From Smittium culicis (Eukaryota; Kickxellomycota; Harpellomycetes; Harpellales; Legeriomycetaceae): a DNA stretch of 22,842 nucleotides. Positions 1 through 12,141 of this stretch are shown here, in pieces. The stretch lies in assembly GCA_001970855.1 (NCBI GenBank), contig LSSN01004563.1:1-22842 (forward strand), read 5' to 3'. The position numbers and the translations under genes were made by a program. The notes beneath the pieces are model-generated. The model saw only the letters and a program-made list of their open reading frames with translations, was not told the DNA's origin and ran no database searches. How positions within the stretch are numbered: the first letter of the stretch is position 1; the number at the start of each line of letters is the position of its first letter.

Positions 1-177
1 GTTGAAAAATTATTTTTTTAATATTTTTTTAACTTTTTAAATATTTTTTTATTAGTTTTTGTATACTTTTAAATTATGTTTAATAAACTCCGAGAAAAAA
101 AAAAAAATACTATTTGATTTTTATTTCTCTCTTAGTAATTTTTTCTGAGAGCCAATAGACATCGACTTTAACTATTT

Positions 178-210
178 CTCTCACTCACTCACTCACTTTC
201 ACTCTCTCTC
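178..210 (+). repeat. (TCAC)n / (TC)n microsatellite
   Basis: A pyrimidine-only run of TCAC tetramers passes into TC dinucleotides and ends exactly at the TTAA of the first MITE-like element. It is low-complexity sequence with no coding content. Confidence 0.85.
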
Positions 211-407
211 TTAACCCTTTCCCGTCCAATACTCTTTAAAAAGTAAAATTTAATGATTCATTTATGATATATAAGTAAAATTATATTTTGCTTTTATAGT
301 ACAATTACCCAATATTTTTAAAGTCCTCAGAATTAAAGTATTTTATTTGAAATATATTGGCTATATTTGGTAGCTCAAAAGTTTTCTATCGCTTATGAAA
401 GGGTTAA
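211..407 (+). mobile_element. piggyBac-like MITE, copy 1 (forward)
   Basis: The element is 197 bases including a TTAA at each end. It opens TTAACCCTTTCCCG and closes GAAAGGGTTAA, so the termini are imperfect inverted repeats. Internal blocks CTCAGAATTAAAG and GGCTATATTTGGT recur in the other copies of this window. TTAA target duplication with CCCTTT ends is the piggyBac superfamily signature (family knowledge). It has no coding capacity. Orientation is defined here by the GGCTATATT block lying to the right. Confidence 0.75.
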
Positions 408-573
408 AAAATTCAATTTAATTATCTGTTTATGATTTAAAAACAATTTATTATTTGTTGTTTTTATACTAATACCAGTAATTCTTATAGCCTCAGAATT
501 AAAGTATTTTTATTAAACGCTGCTGGCTATATCCGGTGGGTCAAAAATAGTCTATCGCCTGGGAAAGTGTTAA
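404..573 (+). mobile_element. piggyBac-like MITE, copy 2 (forward, left end lost)
   Basis: This copy starts at the TTAA that closes copy 1 and lacks the CCCTTTCCCG left terminus. The rest aligns with the forward family: a TTTATGATTTAAAAA block, CTCAGAATTAAAG, GGCTATATCCGGTGGGTC, and the right end GGGAAAGTGTTAA. It is a tandem neighbour of copy 1 in the same orientation. Confidence 0.65.
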
Positions 574-1259
574 TAGGAGACATGAGATATTTTATTGAGA
601 GCGACCTATTCAGTACAACTGAAATTATATCATATGTACCTTCTGGATGCCTTATGAAGCTATCATGATTCCCGATTTCGGTGTCAAAGCAGGTTGTGCA
701 GTAAATAGCAGAGTTAATGCACCAAGCTCTCTAATTAATTATTTTATCTGATGATGTATTTTCGCCTTAGTGATTATTGCAGTTCAGTTCAAACTTTATC
801 TGCTTATCATCATTAACTTTCGTGTTTTTGGAGCCTGTCTAGATTATGTTGACCATTGTCGAATGGAAGGCAAAAACTTTTTTGTCCACAAACGATTCTT
901 TTTGCATCATCTCAACATTTGTTCCATAATATCTGCAAGCAGCTCACTTAAATAAATTTTACAACTTGATTTGTTGCATCAGCTTTTTCAACATTGATCT
1001 TTACAGAGGACCTGATAAAAACAATTCAGAAGCGTAAAAACATTGCTGTATTTTATCATAAATTAACCATTAATATCTACTCGATATTTTTTTACTTATG
1101 TAACTGATACTAATATTGCTTCTTGTATAAGAAAAATGCCATTATCTTGATTTTTTTCCATTATCTTGATTATTGTAATATTACCTCGGTAATCAGTTTT
1201 ATTTTTTTTTACGAGTAATTATATTCATTAATTCTATAACATTATAAGTTAATAACAAT
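574..1259 (-). other. GC-richer patch, possibly decayed coding DNA; no intact gene
   Basis: Roughly 600-1120 is less AT-rich than its surroundings. On the minus strand one frame reads a peptide-like stretch including FVDKKVFAFHSTMV, then continues through several stops to a cysteine-containing stretch (CTTCFDTE) near 660-690. The plus-strand frame of 61 codons at 770-955 has no recognisable domain. DKK...ST loosely resembles the D-K-x-V...ST strand seen in piggyBac transposases, but this is too short to assign. The remainder (about 1120-1259) is AT-rich, with a 14-base direct repeat (CCATTATCTTGATT) near 1138 and 1159. Confidence 0.25.
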
Positions 1260-1456
1260 TTAACCCTTTCCCGCGCGGTAAACTATTTTAGGACCACCAA
1301 ATATAGCCAATTGTGCTCAATGAAAATCTATTAATTCCGAGACGTTAAGAATTATTGGTATATTGCAAAATAACAACTAATAATAAACTTGCCTATAATC
1401 CATAAACTAATCATTAAATTAAACTTTTAAAAGAGCGTTGGGCAGGAAAGGGTTAA
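1260..1456 (-). mobile_element. piggyBac-like MITE, copy 3 (reverse)
   Basis: A complete 197-base element with TTAA at both ends. The left end TTAACCCTTTCCCGCG is followed by ACCACCAAATATAGCC, the reverse complement of the GGCTATATTTGGTGGT block of forward copies. The right end is GGGCAGGAAAGGGTTAA. It ends about 340 bases before the MMS19 start codon, so it lies in the promoter-proximal region. Confidence 0.78.
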
Positions 1457-1716
1457 GATAACGTTGAAATCGGAATAAAAACTGTGAATAATAAGTATTT
1501 TACTACATTTAGTTTTTTTACAAAAATTGCGATCATTTATTTACTTATTTAGTTTTATCTGATTTGTCATCTTTTAAACTACTCACGGCTTTGATTTAAT
1601 ATTTGTCTTTTTATTTACATACAAGTCTCGTCCCTCAAACAGTGTCTTTATAAACATAATCTAATACCTTTTTCTTAATTCGAAAAAATTCCATTCTGCT
1701 TCTCTTACCCGTCAAT

Positions 1717-1724
1717 TATAAATA
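1717..1724 (+). promoter_or_regulatory. TATA-like box upstream of MMS19
   Basis: The octamer TATAAATA begins 80 bases before the MMS19 ATG and is followed by a pyrimidine-rich stretch (about 1726-1765) of the kind often found around eukaryotic start sites. In DNA this AT-rich a chance match is quite possible, so the call rests on position only. Confidence 0.35.
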
Positions 1725-1796
1725 TATTCTTATTTCTAATTTATTAAGCTATTCTAATCTCTCAAAGTTTATTTCTTCATCAAAAATTCTAGTAAA

Positions 1797-4700
1797 ATGA
1801 GAGAATCTGCTCAAATCGAACTCGCCATTTTACAGCTTGAAAGTCACGATCCTGCCGGTCAAGCTATCTATTCGGATATAAAACAAGGTATGAATTTATT
1901 AAGTATTCCCTCATTACTTATCTTATTTTACCTATACAGAATACTTTCAGTTCCTATTCTAAAATGAATTATTTGCCTTTTATATTTATTTCTATATATT
2001 AAAAATCACAAACTCTTCTCTTGTAATTTTTTTATCTCCAAAAGCTTTCAATAATTTTATTTACACATTATTAATCATTTAAACCCAGTTATAAATTAAT
2101 TTAATTTTCCTCTTTATTCGCCATTCAATTCGTATACTCCTTTAAAATAACGTTATATTTTTGCCTTTAGAAATCAAATCTGGTCATTCAAAATTGCTTA
2201 GCTATGTTAGCGCCTTAGAACCATATCTGACTAACGAAGAAGCATCGAAGCGTGTTAAAGGTTCTTATCTTTTATAAGCTTTACCTATAAAATTACCCTT
2301 TCGATGAAAAGAATAATTTCTTAAGTAATAATTATAAAATTTTTTTTGAATAATGTAACTATAGGACTACAAGTTCTAGTCATGATCGTAAAGTCCCTCA
2401 CAATATCCGAAATCAGCAGTAAAACCGGTAAACACTTTGCTCTACAGATATCAAAAACTATCTCCTACATTTAATTTTTAAAACTTTATTCACAATAACC
2501 CCCCACCCTTTCCCTCTTAATTATTGTATTTATCTAGTTCTCTTTTATTCACTTTATCCTCCAATTTTAGTACTTTTCCCCTAAATTAAAATTTTTTTAT
2601 TATGTATCGATTAGCTTTGGTCCTTGTCAATTTTTTTGCATTAAGAACAAGCGATGCTGTCAGCGTCCCACATGTTCTTGATGGTTTCTGGGCCATAATG
2701 AATATGCAAGGATCTAGTCCCGTCCTCAAAAAAAAAATCGCTGAATCGTAACTTATCTTTCTTTTTCTTTCGATCAAATTATTTCATTGCTCTTTAATAA
2801 AATTGCAATTCTTTTTATTATCTTTGCCATTTAGAGTCTTGAAACATATCCATATCCAGAGCTATCAGCACAGAATTAGAAACTTATCATTTCAAATAAT
2901 CGAATCATTTTTAAACTCTAGCAGTAAAAATTTTTTTCATTTAACCAAACCTTAATAATTTTCTACTAAAATCATATAAATATCTATTTAATTTTGATAG
3001 ACTCGGCATCTGTAAATAGCGATTTTGTTCTCGGAATTATAAGTGCTATTGACGGAGAAAAGGATCCTAGAAATCTCCTTGTTGTATTTGATATCATAAG
3101 AAAGCTAGTTTCAATTGCTGATATTTCCTTATGCACACAAGTAATACCTTCCACTAACTACATCCTCTATTATTTTTTTTATTCCACTACTCTCTCGTAT
3201 TTAATTTTACGCACATAAAAAAAAATACTGTTAAAAGTTCTAATTAAAAATCTTCTTGTGCTAAAAAAATTAGCAACTTTTTGATGTCGTTTTTTGTTAC
3301 TTCCCCATCGCTTATAAATCAAACCCAAACGACTCTGATATCATTTCGGCTAAAAACTTAAAAGAAAATTTAAGGTAAACGCTCAAATACCCTAATAATC
3401 GATATATTTATATCTATAGATAATAAATGAATCAAAACAAAAAGCATATATTATTATTATCAGATTACCATTTTCTTTTCCACCCACAAAATTAATTACT
3501 TTGTTTATAAAAACTATATTACATATTCATCTCTTAATTTAGGTTCTGCCTCACTAGTACTCCTTTGTTTGGACCATTAATCCTCCCTAAACTCATGGAT
3601 AAAATTGAGACTACTTCTACAGTAGTTAAGGTAATTTTTCATCCACTCTTCTCTAGCTTTTCGTTTATGACTAATACTTTTTCTCAAACATACATTATCA
3701 TACTTTTCATTTATCAGGAAGACATATTTAGAGTTTTAGCTGATGGCACGGCCATTTATCCTACCGATGATTGGGATCAAATAGTCGATTTTCTCTTTTC
3801 AGTTATCGTGAATGAAGTAGATATAATTTTTCCTTTATACAATCTAAAATTACTTTAATTTATTATTTATTCTTACTTTTATATTTTAATTTTGACTTTG
3901 CTCATAAGAATTCAGAATCAAATTTTTTTTTTAAATAAAATAACTTATTTTACTTAATTTTTACATTAAATTAGGTTAATAACGGTGTCAGCGAAAGTGT
4001 AGCTGAGCATTCTCTTACTACTTTATCGTCACTTGCCGCTCTTTCAAACAAAAGTGATACTATCAATCGCGCCGTCATTCAAACGTATAAAAAAATAAGC
4101 GAATCTTTGGACGTGATCGAATCTTCCAAGGCAGATTCTGCGATTAGAATTTTGAATTCTTTAGCCTCATCATCAAAACAAAATTGCGAGATGATATCAC
4201 GATCATTTATCAAATCGTTAATTAATAAATATAACGGCACTTACGCAGTCGTCGAGAAACGAATTTTGATCGATTTTATTGTTACTATTATGAAATCGCA
4301 TGTTTTTTATAAATCCTATGAATTCTTTTCTCAATTCCACGACGACTTGATTTCAATATTTTCTATTCACTCGTTAAACTACTCTAATACTGAATATAGC
4401 AGCATTTTTATTTCCAGACTTTCTGGTATTGCTACCCTAATACAATTCGAAAATCTATTAACTTCAGACGAAGTAAGTATTACTTTTCCCACACCCTCAC
4501 CCCTTCATATCTATTTTTTTAATTATTTATTTAAAAACTAAACTTATATCTCAAACTATTGATTATTAAAAAATTGCCTATGATAAAATTTTGAAATTTT
4601 TATTAATAGATTAAATTATGCTTCTCGACACTTACTAGCGCAATTACTACCCCTGATATCGATCCCAAAATCAGGTTAGCATCTTTTTTATAAATTATTA

Positions 4701-6935
4701 CCGAAATTTGTCTCCTACTCTGCGAGAAATATTATTCTCCTATAAATTCCTTCCCATACATTCAAAATATTAGCTTGTTTAATCTCAGTACTATAATTAA
4801 AATGTTGATTGTTATTTTTTTAATTTTATAAACATTTCCATTAGTGCGTGCTCATTGATATTACTATGCGACTTATCTCCCAATAACCCTGAAAATATAA
4901 ACAACATTGTTCTAAGTATCTTATTTGAACAGATGAGTTTATTGAGTCAAGCCGAGCCGAGTCTCAACAAAAATAATAGGAAATCTATAATCTTAGGATC
5001 AATCGAATCTATATCAAATACCACAAAAATCGCACTCTACCAAGTTGTTCAAAACTTTGTTAGTTCTTTAGATCACTCACGTAAAATAATTTTTCTTATA
5101 TTCAAGTTTTTACTTATATTAATTTTCATTTTTTTTTTTATTAATAGCTTAGTCATTTATATTGTATAATTTACTTAACACATCATAGACCCAGATACTA
5201 TAACTTTGGAATCGATCAAAAGAATTATCATCAAGCAAACCTCAAAAGACTCAGATGTAGCTGATTTGTGCGAAAAACTACTCATCCCTTTCGCGAAAAC
5301 AATACTTAATTGTCCCAATAATAGGCAAGAGCTCTCAAAATCTCTTTCGGTATCTTCAAGCATTATTTTCAGAAAGCTAGACCTAGCGTAAGTTTTAGTC
5401 GTTCTCATATATTTAATTCCTTTACAAATTTTTAAATCTTTTTCCGATTCTGTCGATTTACTTGTAAACTATAGACAGCAGAGATCAGCTTTACACTCTT
5501 GGATAGAAGCTTTAGAGAAATTTATGACTTACCCTAACGTTAACACGGATCATACTCCAGAATCATATACTTTACTTGCCTCAATTCTGTGCAGCTGTAG
5601 ACCAGAGCTTGACCTTTCGGAAGTCAGTTTAATTTCCCCCAATCTTGTATTAGATGAATCTACCTCGTCTGAGTATATAAACACCGCTATTAGCGTGGTT
5701 AATGATACTTCTAGGCTAGCTCTTTTCCAAATATTCTCCTCGATGCTAAACAAACTACCTAAAAGTACCCATTTTCTCCCTTTTTTCTTTTATGTTTGAA
5801 TTATTGACTTTTTTTATTTATAAAATTCACCATAAAAAAATTCAATAGGTGAAGCCAGAAAGTCGATTTTATCTGAAGTCAAGTCCAGAATTGATATTAA
5901 GAATCTAAGGACACTCGAACTTGGATTATGGGTAATTTTTTTTCCTTTAAAAGAAATTAACCACTTTCAATAACTAATCTCTTATAAATCCTTAAATTAA
6001 TTAAGGCCTCCCGCGCGCTCGTTTCAAGAGGCGACCAATTTGGCTTCGAACTCGTCAGCCAATTATTTGACCTGATTGGCAACGCTGAATTCTATTCATA
6101 CAATACTAATGCTGAAATTGATCTCTCTCTTGTAACTAAAGACCTCGAGTGCGCTGTCTCTAAACCGTGCCACTCGAAAATATCGCCATTATCCAAACAA
6201 CGATATTACATGTTCTTGCTCCCCAAAGTCGCTGAAAAATACAGCAATACTGAAAATGGTAAAAAAAATACCAATATATTTTTATTTTTTAAACGCTGAA
6301 TAATATTCTTTTTTTAACTATTTGGTATAAAATATATAGAGCTCAAAAGTAAATATTTGGTTGCATTTTTGGGTGTCATAAATAGCACACCGATAGAAAT
6401 AGTAGCCTCACAAATCGACAAAGTAACAAAAAAATCGTTATTTTCTCAAACCACACTTTTCTTAAACTAAAAACTTTATTTTATGAACTGGTAAATGATA
6501 ACAATAGATACTCCCGCTATTATATGACGCTATCACTTATCCAAATTCAGATTTGAGATATACTGCGATAAACTCGTTGAAACTGATCTTTGAAAAATCG
6601 CCTGAACTGTTGAAAAATTTAGTTTCGGTACACGATCTTGTCGATAAGCTTTTAGCTTGCCTCGAAAATCACGATAAAATCTCATCAGTTGTAACTATAC
6701 ATATACATTTACTTCTTAGTAAAAAATCTTTATTTTTAACTTTTGATTTTTTTTTTTTTTACAACAGCGAGTTCGCGTCGAATCCCTTGTACTGCTTTCC
6801 TTATTCCCTGATGTTTTTGGGTACTTGCAGCTCCTTGAGTACCGCAAAACAGTTCTCAGTAGAATCAATTCTGCTATTGATGACAACAAACGAGTTGTCA
6901 GAAAAGAAGCAGCAAAGACTAAAAATAAATGGTAA
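1797..6935 (+). CDS. MMS19: MMS19, scaffold of the cytosolic iron-sulfur targeting complex (19 exons)
   Basis: Family knowledge: MMS19 is a HEAT-repeat scaffold that works with CIAO1 and CIAO2B to hand Fe-S clusters to XPD, DNA polymerases, primase and related enzymes. Exons read by GT/AG and frame: 1797-1887, 2171-2260, 2365-2427, 2615-2747, 2835-2923, 3001-3140, 3274-3374, 3543-3630, 3718-3816, 3975-4472, 4610-4674, 4845-5080, 5189-5387, 5475-5764, 5849-5931, 6006-6258, 6340-6422, 6508-6690, 6768-6935. The spliced length is 2952 nt, or 983 residues plus TAA, against about 1030 in human and yeast. Family landmarks run in order: DGEKDPRNLL near residues 173-182, CYFPI near 210-214 followed by PNDSD, a helical-repeat middle, and a C-terminus DDNKRVVRKEAAKTKNKW (966-983) that matches the human end DDKKRLVRKEAVSARGEW. 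The start ATG has an A-rich context (taaaATG) and lies 80 bases after a TATA-like box. Oddities: intron 2 has a weak donor (GTTCTT), and the intron 18 donor could lie 3 bases earlier (6688). Identity is near certain; single exon edges are less so. Confidence 0.93.
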
Positions 6936-9900
6936 CTTATATTCTCTTATCTTATCTTTTGGTGGCATTCAACTTTTTTCCCCTATCCGTACACTTACAT
7001 GAAATCTGTCTATAAAAATAATCTATTAGGCTGATTCTTGATTCCATGTAACCTGACCAGCTTTCATTCATTTTTTTTCAAGCTTGGAATGTTCTTTTCA
7101 CATATTTATTCTTATATATTCAATTAATTTGCTTTTAACCCTTTCTGGAGCCAGCACTAATAAGCTATTTTATCAACTACGATTGGAAAAATAGCTCATG
7201 AATTATTTTTAATAGCCAATAAAATTATAAATGTGATATTAGGTAGGATAGTTATTGATAGTTTAAAAAAATCAACTGCCTCTGAAAGTGAAAATAATTT
7301 TTCTTGATCTAGTCAAGGGATTACAATACTTTCTTTTAAACTCCTTAGTTTCATTGGTACAATAACAATAATATAAACTATTCAGCAAACCTAAAAACAT
7401 AATAAACTTACTGTAAAGCGTTATACAAATAATACTAAAATTTAGATACACACATATCACTTTCTTTTTACAATGCACTCAAAGAATTATGATTATTAAT
7501 CCTTGATAATTTTTTATTGCATACCTTTCATACACTGTTAAAATTCATAAGTATTTTGATTGCTTCAGGAACTTTTGGGATGCTCGTAAATACTAGTACA
7601 TTATACTCTGTTCGACAATAGCGCAATTATCAAGAGCATCTAATTAAAAACACATTATAATATTTTTGATAAAATTTGAGCTTCTGTGAAATAATTGGAA
7701 TTTTAATAGAATTAAAAAACCTCTAAATGAATAGGATCAATCATTTATTTAAATTCAAAATAGTCTATTTTTATTTTTATTTGGGTTAAGCTGTTATAGA
7801 ACCAAATAGATGATTATATCACTACTTTAAACTAAGTATGAGCTAAAATTTATTTTTTCACTGTCTCTGTCTCTGTCTTTAGATTATCTTTTAGGGGAAT
7901 TTTAGAAGTCAAAAATAAAAATTTTCAGATTTAAAAATAATACTTTTTAAATATCTTTGTGCTTTTTGAAATACTCAAGATTCTGAAAAGTTGTTTAATA
8001 AGATAATTGCTAAATTTGCGTTTTCATAAATATTGTTCGAATAAAAAATTTGGGAGTTTGATGAAATTAATATTTCTTAAAAAGCACCGACTATAATATC
8101 ATAATATAATTTACAGCAATAATACGACAAAAAAATTTTGAATTCTTATTTCTATTATTTGGATTACTCTTTGATAAATTAAAGTTTTATATTTTTGGCT
8201 TATAAATATTTTTGGACAAATTAAATTTATAATTATACGATTTGATGTTAAGTTAAGAGATGATAAAACTATATATATTAATATAAACCGATACGAGAAG
8301 TGTATTAAAATATACATATTGTGAGTTATATACATTATCAAAATATCGATTATTATCAAAATAAATTTAAATTATAATTTTATCAAGCTATAAGCAATAT
8401 GATTATTTAATAAATTAGATGATTTTTTATTGTCTCAAATCTCAAAAAAATATAAATACTAGAATTAAAATAAGTTTCCAAAAAAGTAAAAATATCGGAT
8501 ATATAGTTATAATAGGGTGCGAGAAAGGTACTTCACTATTATTAAATTCATTAAGCAAAGTATATTGATTTTTATTACTTATTTCTATTTATTATAAAAA
8601 TCATTAACAAGTTTTAAAAATTGATTGATAATAGCAAATTTATTATCATCATAAATAAAATTTTGTTCAAATTGGAAAAATATTAATAGAGTAATTTCTT
8701 AATTTATAAACAGCTTTTATAAATAAAAAAACAATCAAGCTCAAAAATTGCGTTTCTTTTCTATATGTTTAAGATTATCCAAATCTTATTTCCGGTAGAT
8801 TAACCTTTAATGTAATTGATATTTTTGAGTCAGCCGTTAATTAATTATAAAAAAATTAGCTAAAAAAATATGTAAATTTTCAAGAATATGAATTTGGATA
8901 TATAATCTGGGTGCATATTTTAAAAGTATAAGGATTATTCAATATAATAAAATTTTTAATTAATCTAAAATAAGGGGGCAAGGAGTAATATTGTTGATCA
9001 GCATAATCTTTCAATGGAATTATAATTCTATCAATATATGTTGCAGATAAATATCACAACAAAGAAGGATCAATTGATCTCTAAATCACAAAGACAGTTC
9101 TTTGTATCTCTGATTTCAAAGAAATATGGTTTTATAAAATTAGTGTATTTGTCTCTTGGGTAGTTTTTTTAATAAGAATCATAGCTTGGTTGTTTTTTTC
9201 TATTAAAGCTTTTTCTTTATGTTGATTATTTACTTTATACTCTATGGGTTTTTTTGTTTCAATTCTCATTGCGCTATACACTTTACATCTTATAACTTTA
9301 TAACTATTTATTCTTATGATAGCTATGAATAAGAAAGTTGTCTATAACAGGATAACAATAGTAGTTTTATCTTGATAAATATAGAAAAATTTTAAATAAC
9401 AGAGTAAAATCAGAAAAAAATTTAAAACCTCAAACCTTAATTTTTTTTACAAAATTTTAATAGTCTATTAAAAAATAAAACATTTTGAACCCATATAAAA
9501 TCCTAGAGAAATGAAAATAAAAATAAAAAGCTATATTTAGAAACGTGAATTCTGACATAAATACTTCAGATGATTATCAGGATAGTTCGATTGACGTTAG
9601 ATGATCAGATGAAGTTAAACTATGATATTCATCCGATAAGCGAGAATGCTATTGAGTATCGGCTATTCGCTGATCGGGCTCTTTTAAATCTGTTATCATG
9701 ACAGAAATTATTAAAAAATTAATCATAAAAACCCTTATTCGAGGAGTGCAAATAAATTTCAAATAATCAGATCGCTATATATTCTTCTTTATACTTACCA
9801 AATTTTAAATAATTTTTTATAAGAAATGTAAATTCTAAGAGCGAAATATCTTGCTGCCGTATAGGGGCTTTACAAGCTTAAACTTTAAAAAGTATATACT

Positions 9901-10046
9901 ACTAAAATTTCAGTCAGCTTTACACTATTCTTTCATGGGGATAGTGAAGGAAACGACCATTGATTCTATGAACGGCGACTCCCCAGAGATGAGATGCCTA
10001 TTAAATTATTTTTTTAGCATATTACGGAAATATCAATTTCACCTAT
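6936..10046. other. Intergenic, AT-rich; no supported gene
   Basis: From the MMS19 stop onward I find no open frame with domain-like composition and no splice-linked reading with conserved motifs. Small GC-richer islands occur near 9560-9700 and 9850-10046. The first has a 44-codon plus-strand frame (MIIRIV... to ADRALLNLLS) of unknown origin. The 68- and 82-codon minus-strand frames near 7272 and 8111 are hydrophobic, AT-driven and not credible genes. Confidence 0.6.
7135..7322. mobile_element. Possible degraded TTAA element
   Basis: TTAACCCTTTCTGG at 7135 resembles the terminus of the other TTAA elements, and AAGGGATTA near 7314-7322 could be a mutated far end at about the right distance. 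The interior does not align convincingly with the other copies. It may be a different small family or a chance terminus. Confidence 0.25.
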
Positions 10047-10455
10047 TCCAGAGCTATACATCAATATATATCTAAGCCGTTTCGAGGCTTATTGTAGGAG
10101 AGTCAGGTCCATCATTTTCATTTTTGGCTAGAATATATATTTTGTTAATTCTGTTAGCTGTGGACTCTAACTAAGAGCACGATTAACACTATTAATCCAA
10201 TTTTTTAATAAAGAGTTTAATTCAATGTTCTGTTTAATTTTGTGCTATTATTGTAGGTCAGAATATTTTGGTTGGTATATTGATCTCACGTACCTTTAGG
10301 CACGCATCCGGTAGACTGGAAGAGGAGTTTTTTGGTATCAGAATATAAGTTAGTATATTCCTTTCACCAAATTTGCTATTTTTCTAGTTTACTTTACCGC
10401 ATAGCTTTCATTTTTGTTATATTATAATAAAATTCTGTGATCAAAAATAAATTTC
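10047..10455 (+). repeat. Dispersed ~400-bp repeat, copy A
   Basis: This segment aligns along most of its length with the reverse complement of 17725-18150. Shared blocks in order are TCCAGAG, GCCGTTT, GCTTATTGTAGG, CTGTTAG, ACCTTTAGG-type, GGTAGAC, then TTTACCGCAT and AATAAAATTCTG near the end. By eye the central 80 bases are about three quarters identical. No intact coding frame spans it. It is probably an old copy of a transposable element; candidates are a solo LTR or a non-autonomous element. The ends are approximate. Confidence 0.65.
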
Positions 10456-11234
10456 TAAGAAAAGACGCTAACATTTATAATTTTTGGTGAATAGGATCGT
10501 CGTAAAAGAGAACTTACCTGGGGAATAAAATTCTTATTAACCAATTAATTAACAAATATTTACTTTTATTTTTTTCTTTTCATAACTTAACTAGGAAATA
10601 AATTAGGGAAGCAACCAAAAGATATTGGATTCAGATATAAATATTATAGCCTGCTGCTGTAAACAAGGAAGACAGACTTTATTCCCTAGATAAAAATAGT
10701 CTAGATTCATATTTTTAATATATAAATTATACTAAACAATATACCAATTAACTATCGTTCCCCATGTGAATCTTTAATATACTAACTATTTAAAAAAAAC
10801 GTATTATGAATGAGATATAAAAGCTTCTTAAGATATATGACCGCCTGGGCAGCAAAACAGAATAAAAAAAAAGGCAGTCCAAGCCGACAGAGCTGTAACT
10901 ATATGCATTAGATTGGGTTTTTTCTTTTTTTTTTTAGTTTTGGGTTAACTAAATATAAATTGTAGTACTGTAAACTCTCTGAGTTTGTAATAAAGAAACT
11001 TGGCTCTTTTTGATCCAAATTCTTTCTATGTTTATTTACCAACTCAGAATTTTTTTTATTTCTTGTAGGTCAAATCCTTCCTGTTAGTAAATTTTCGGCC
11101 TTGAAAAGTTAATATTTTTAAAATAATTCGACAGAGTAAATTATGGATATTGAATGTCAGTGGTTGGCGTACAAGAAATATTCATTTATCTCTATTCTCT
11201 TCAATAATCTTATTAAAAAATAATTTCTCGATTT
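10456..11234. other. Intergenic, AT-rich; nothing assigned
   Basis: No convincing gene. Two modest islands (about 10650-10700 and 10840-10910) are richer in G and C, but I could not match them to the other repeats. Confidence 0.5.
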
Positions 11235-11381
11235 TTCTGTGATTTAAAAGTCAAATAATAATTTTTTCTATTGAGCTATAAGCCAATAACTATATGCTCG
11301 CTGGAATTAATTATTTTAGATGAATGCAGTTATCTATATTTGGTACACCAAATACAGTCTATAGCCTTTAAATGGGTTTAT
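11235..11381 (+). mobile_element. Degraded right half of a forward TTAA MITE
   Basis: The sequence aligns with the right half of the forward copies: a TGATTTAAAAG block, GAATTAA, then CTATATTTGGTACACCAAATACAGTCTA in place of the usual GGCTATATTTGGTGG...AGTCTA block, ending AATGGGTTTATAA where intact copies have GAAAGGGTTAA. The left half and both clean TTAA ends are lost, so this is an older insertion than the promoter-proximal copies. Confidence 0.5.
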
Positions 11382-12058
11382 AACCTGAAAAAAAAATAAA
11401 AACAGATAAAAAATTATAGGTTAAATAAAAATCGGTTTTATCTTGGAAACCCAATTTTTTCTTTCATTATAGTCATTTTGAAAAAAAAAATAGAAAATTC
11501 CAACTTAAAATGCTCTTTTATTACAGGTCAAGATTTTGGTACAAAATGTTCCTGTTTTACCAATAAAATTTGTCTAAATTATCAATTATATTCTGATAAG
11601 TCAAATATTTTACAATAAAACAACAGATGGGCAATTCTTTATGAAGAGGTCATTTTATAGTGTAAAGAGTTTCAGTGTATAAAATCGCATAAAAAATAAA
11701 CATCCAATGAGTAGAATAGTTTACTTTTTTAGCAAATAAAAATTTTATATTGAAACGAAGAAATGGAAAAATCAAATTGCCTTTTTTGCTCCGCCAATAA
11801 TACTTACAATAAGTGCTTATACAGACCAATAACATTAAATGCAACAAAGTGCTCTCTTCATTCAGAATCTCCCAGATGATAACTGAAAGATGGAAAAAAG
11901 GAAAAACCATAAACCAGATTTTCAAAAAATTTCTATCTTTGAAAAATTCCAATTCAGAGAGTTTAGCTTATATAAAATTTTTTATTTATATTTATATACC
12001 CAAATTGATCATGCTAAAAGATTTTTTTTAGATATTAGGTGAAGTCTCCAATTATATA

Positions 12059-12140
12059 CATCACCTTCAGAGCTCAAACCTGAGCTCCCATAAGGAAACG
12101 GCTTAATATCTCAACGCGCTAATCACTCTGCTAAAGTGAA
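12059..12140 (-). pseudogene. tRNA-like sequence 2 (type II, long variable arm), degenerate
   Basis: On the minus strand an 82-base sequence has tRNA geometry. The acceptor arms TTCACTT and AGGTGAT pair at six of seven positions. T8-A9 is followed by a box-A-like TAGCAGAGTGATTAGCGC. A T-arm TCAGG-TTTGAGC-TCTGA pairs at all five positions (one G-T) and contains a box-B-like GGTTTGAGCTC. The length suits Leu or Ser tRNAs, and a possible anticodon loop ATTAAGC would read TAA (Leu). The anticodon stem pairs poorly, so I call it a pseudogene or SINE head rather than a working tRNA. Confidence 0.4.
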
Positions 12141-12141
12141 A

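Noticed and set aside
178..210. TCAC repeat considered as a CRISPR-like or telomeric repeat
   Set aside because: It is a simple microsatellite without spacers or telomeric unit.
2586..2777. Minus-strand frame of 63 codons
   Set aside because: Antisense to MMS19 exon 4.
5175..5408. Minus-strand frame of 77 codons, and another at 5550-5753
   Set aside because: Both are antisense to MMS19 exons 13 and 14, whose sense translation is conserved.
9560..9710. Plus-strand frame of 44 codons (MIIRIV... to RALLNLLS)
   Set aside because: Too short and unlike any family I know; probably a relic or chance.
9851..10075. Open frame of 74 codons in a GC-richer island
   Set aside because: No recognisable motif, ends in the repeat shared with 17725-18150, and no splice partner extends it.
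11650..12031. Opposed frames of 100 (minus) and 72 (plus) codons
   Set aside because: Composition is AT-driven, no domain is visible, and the two overlap each other.
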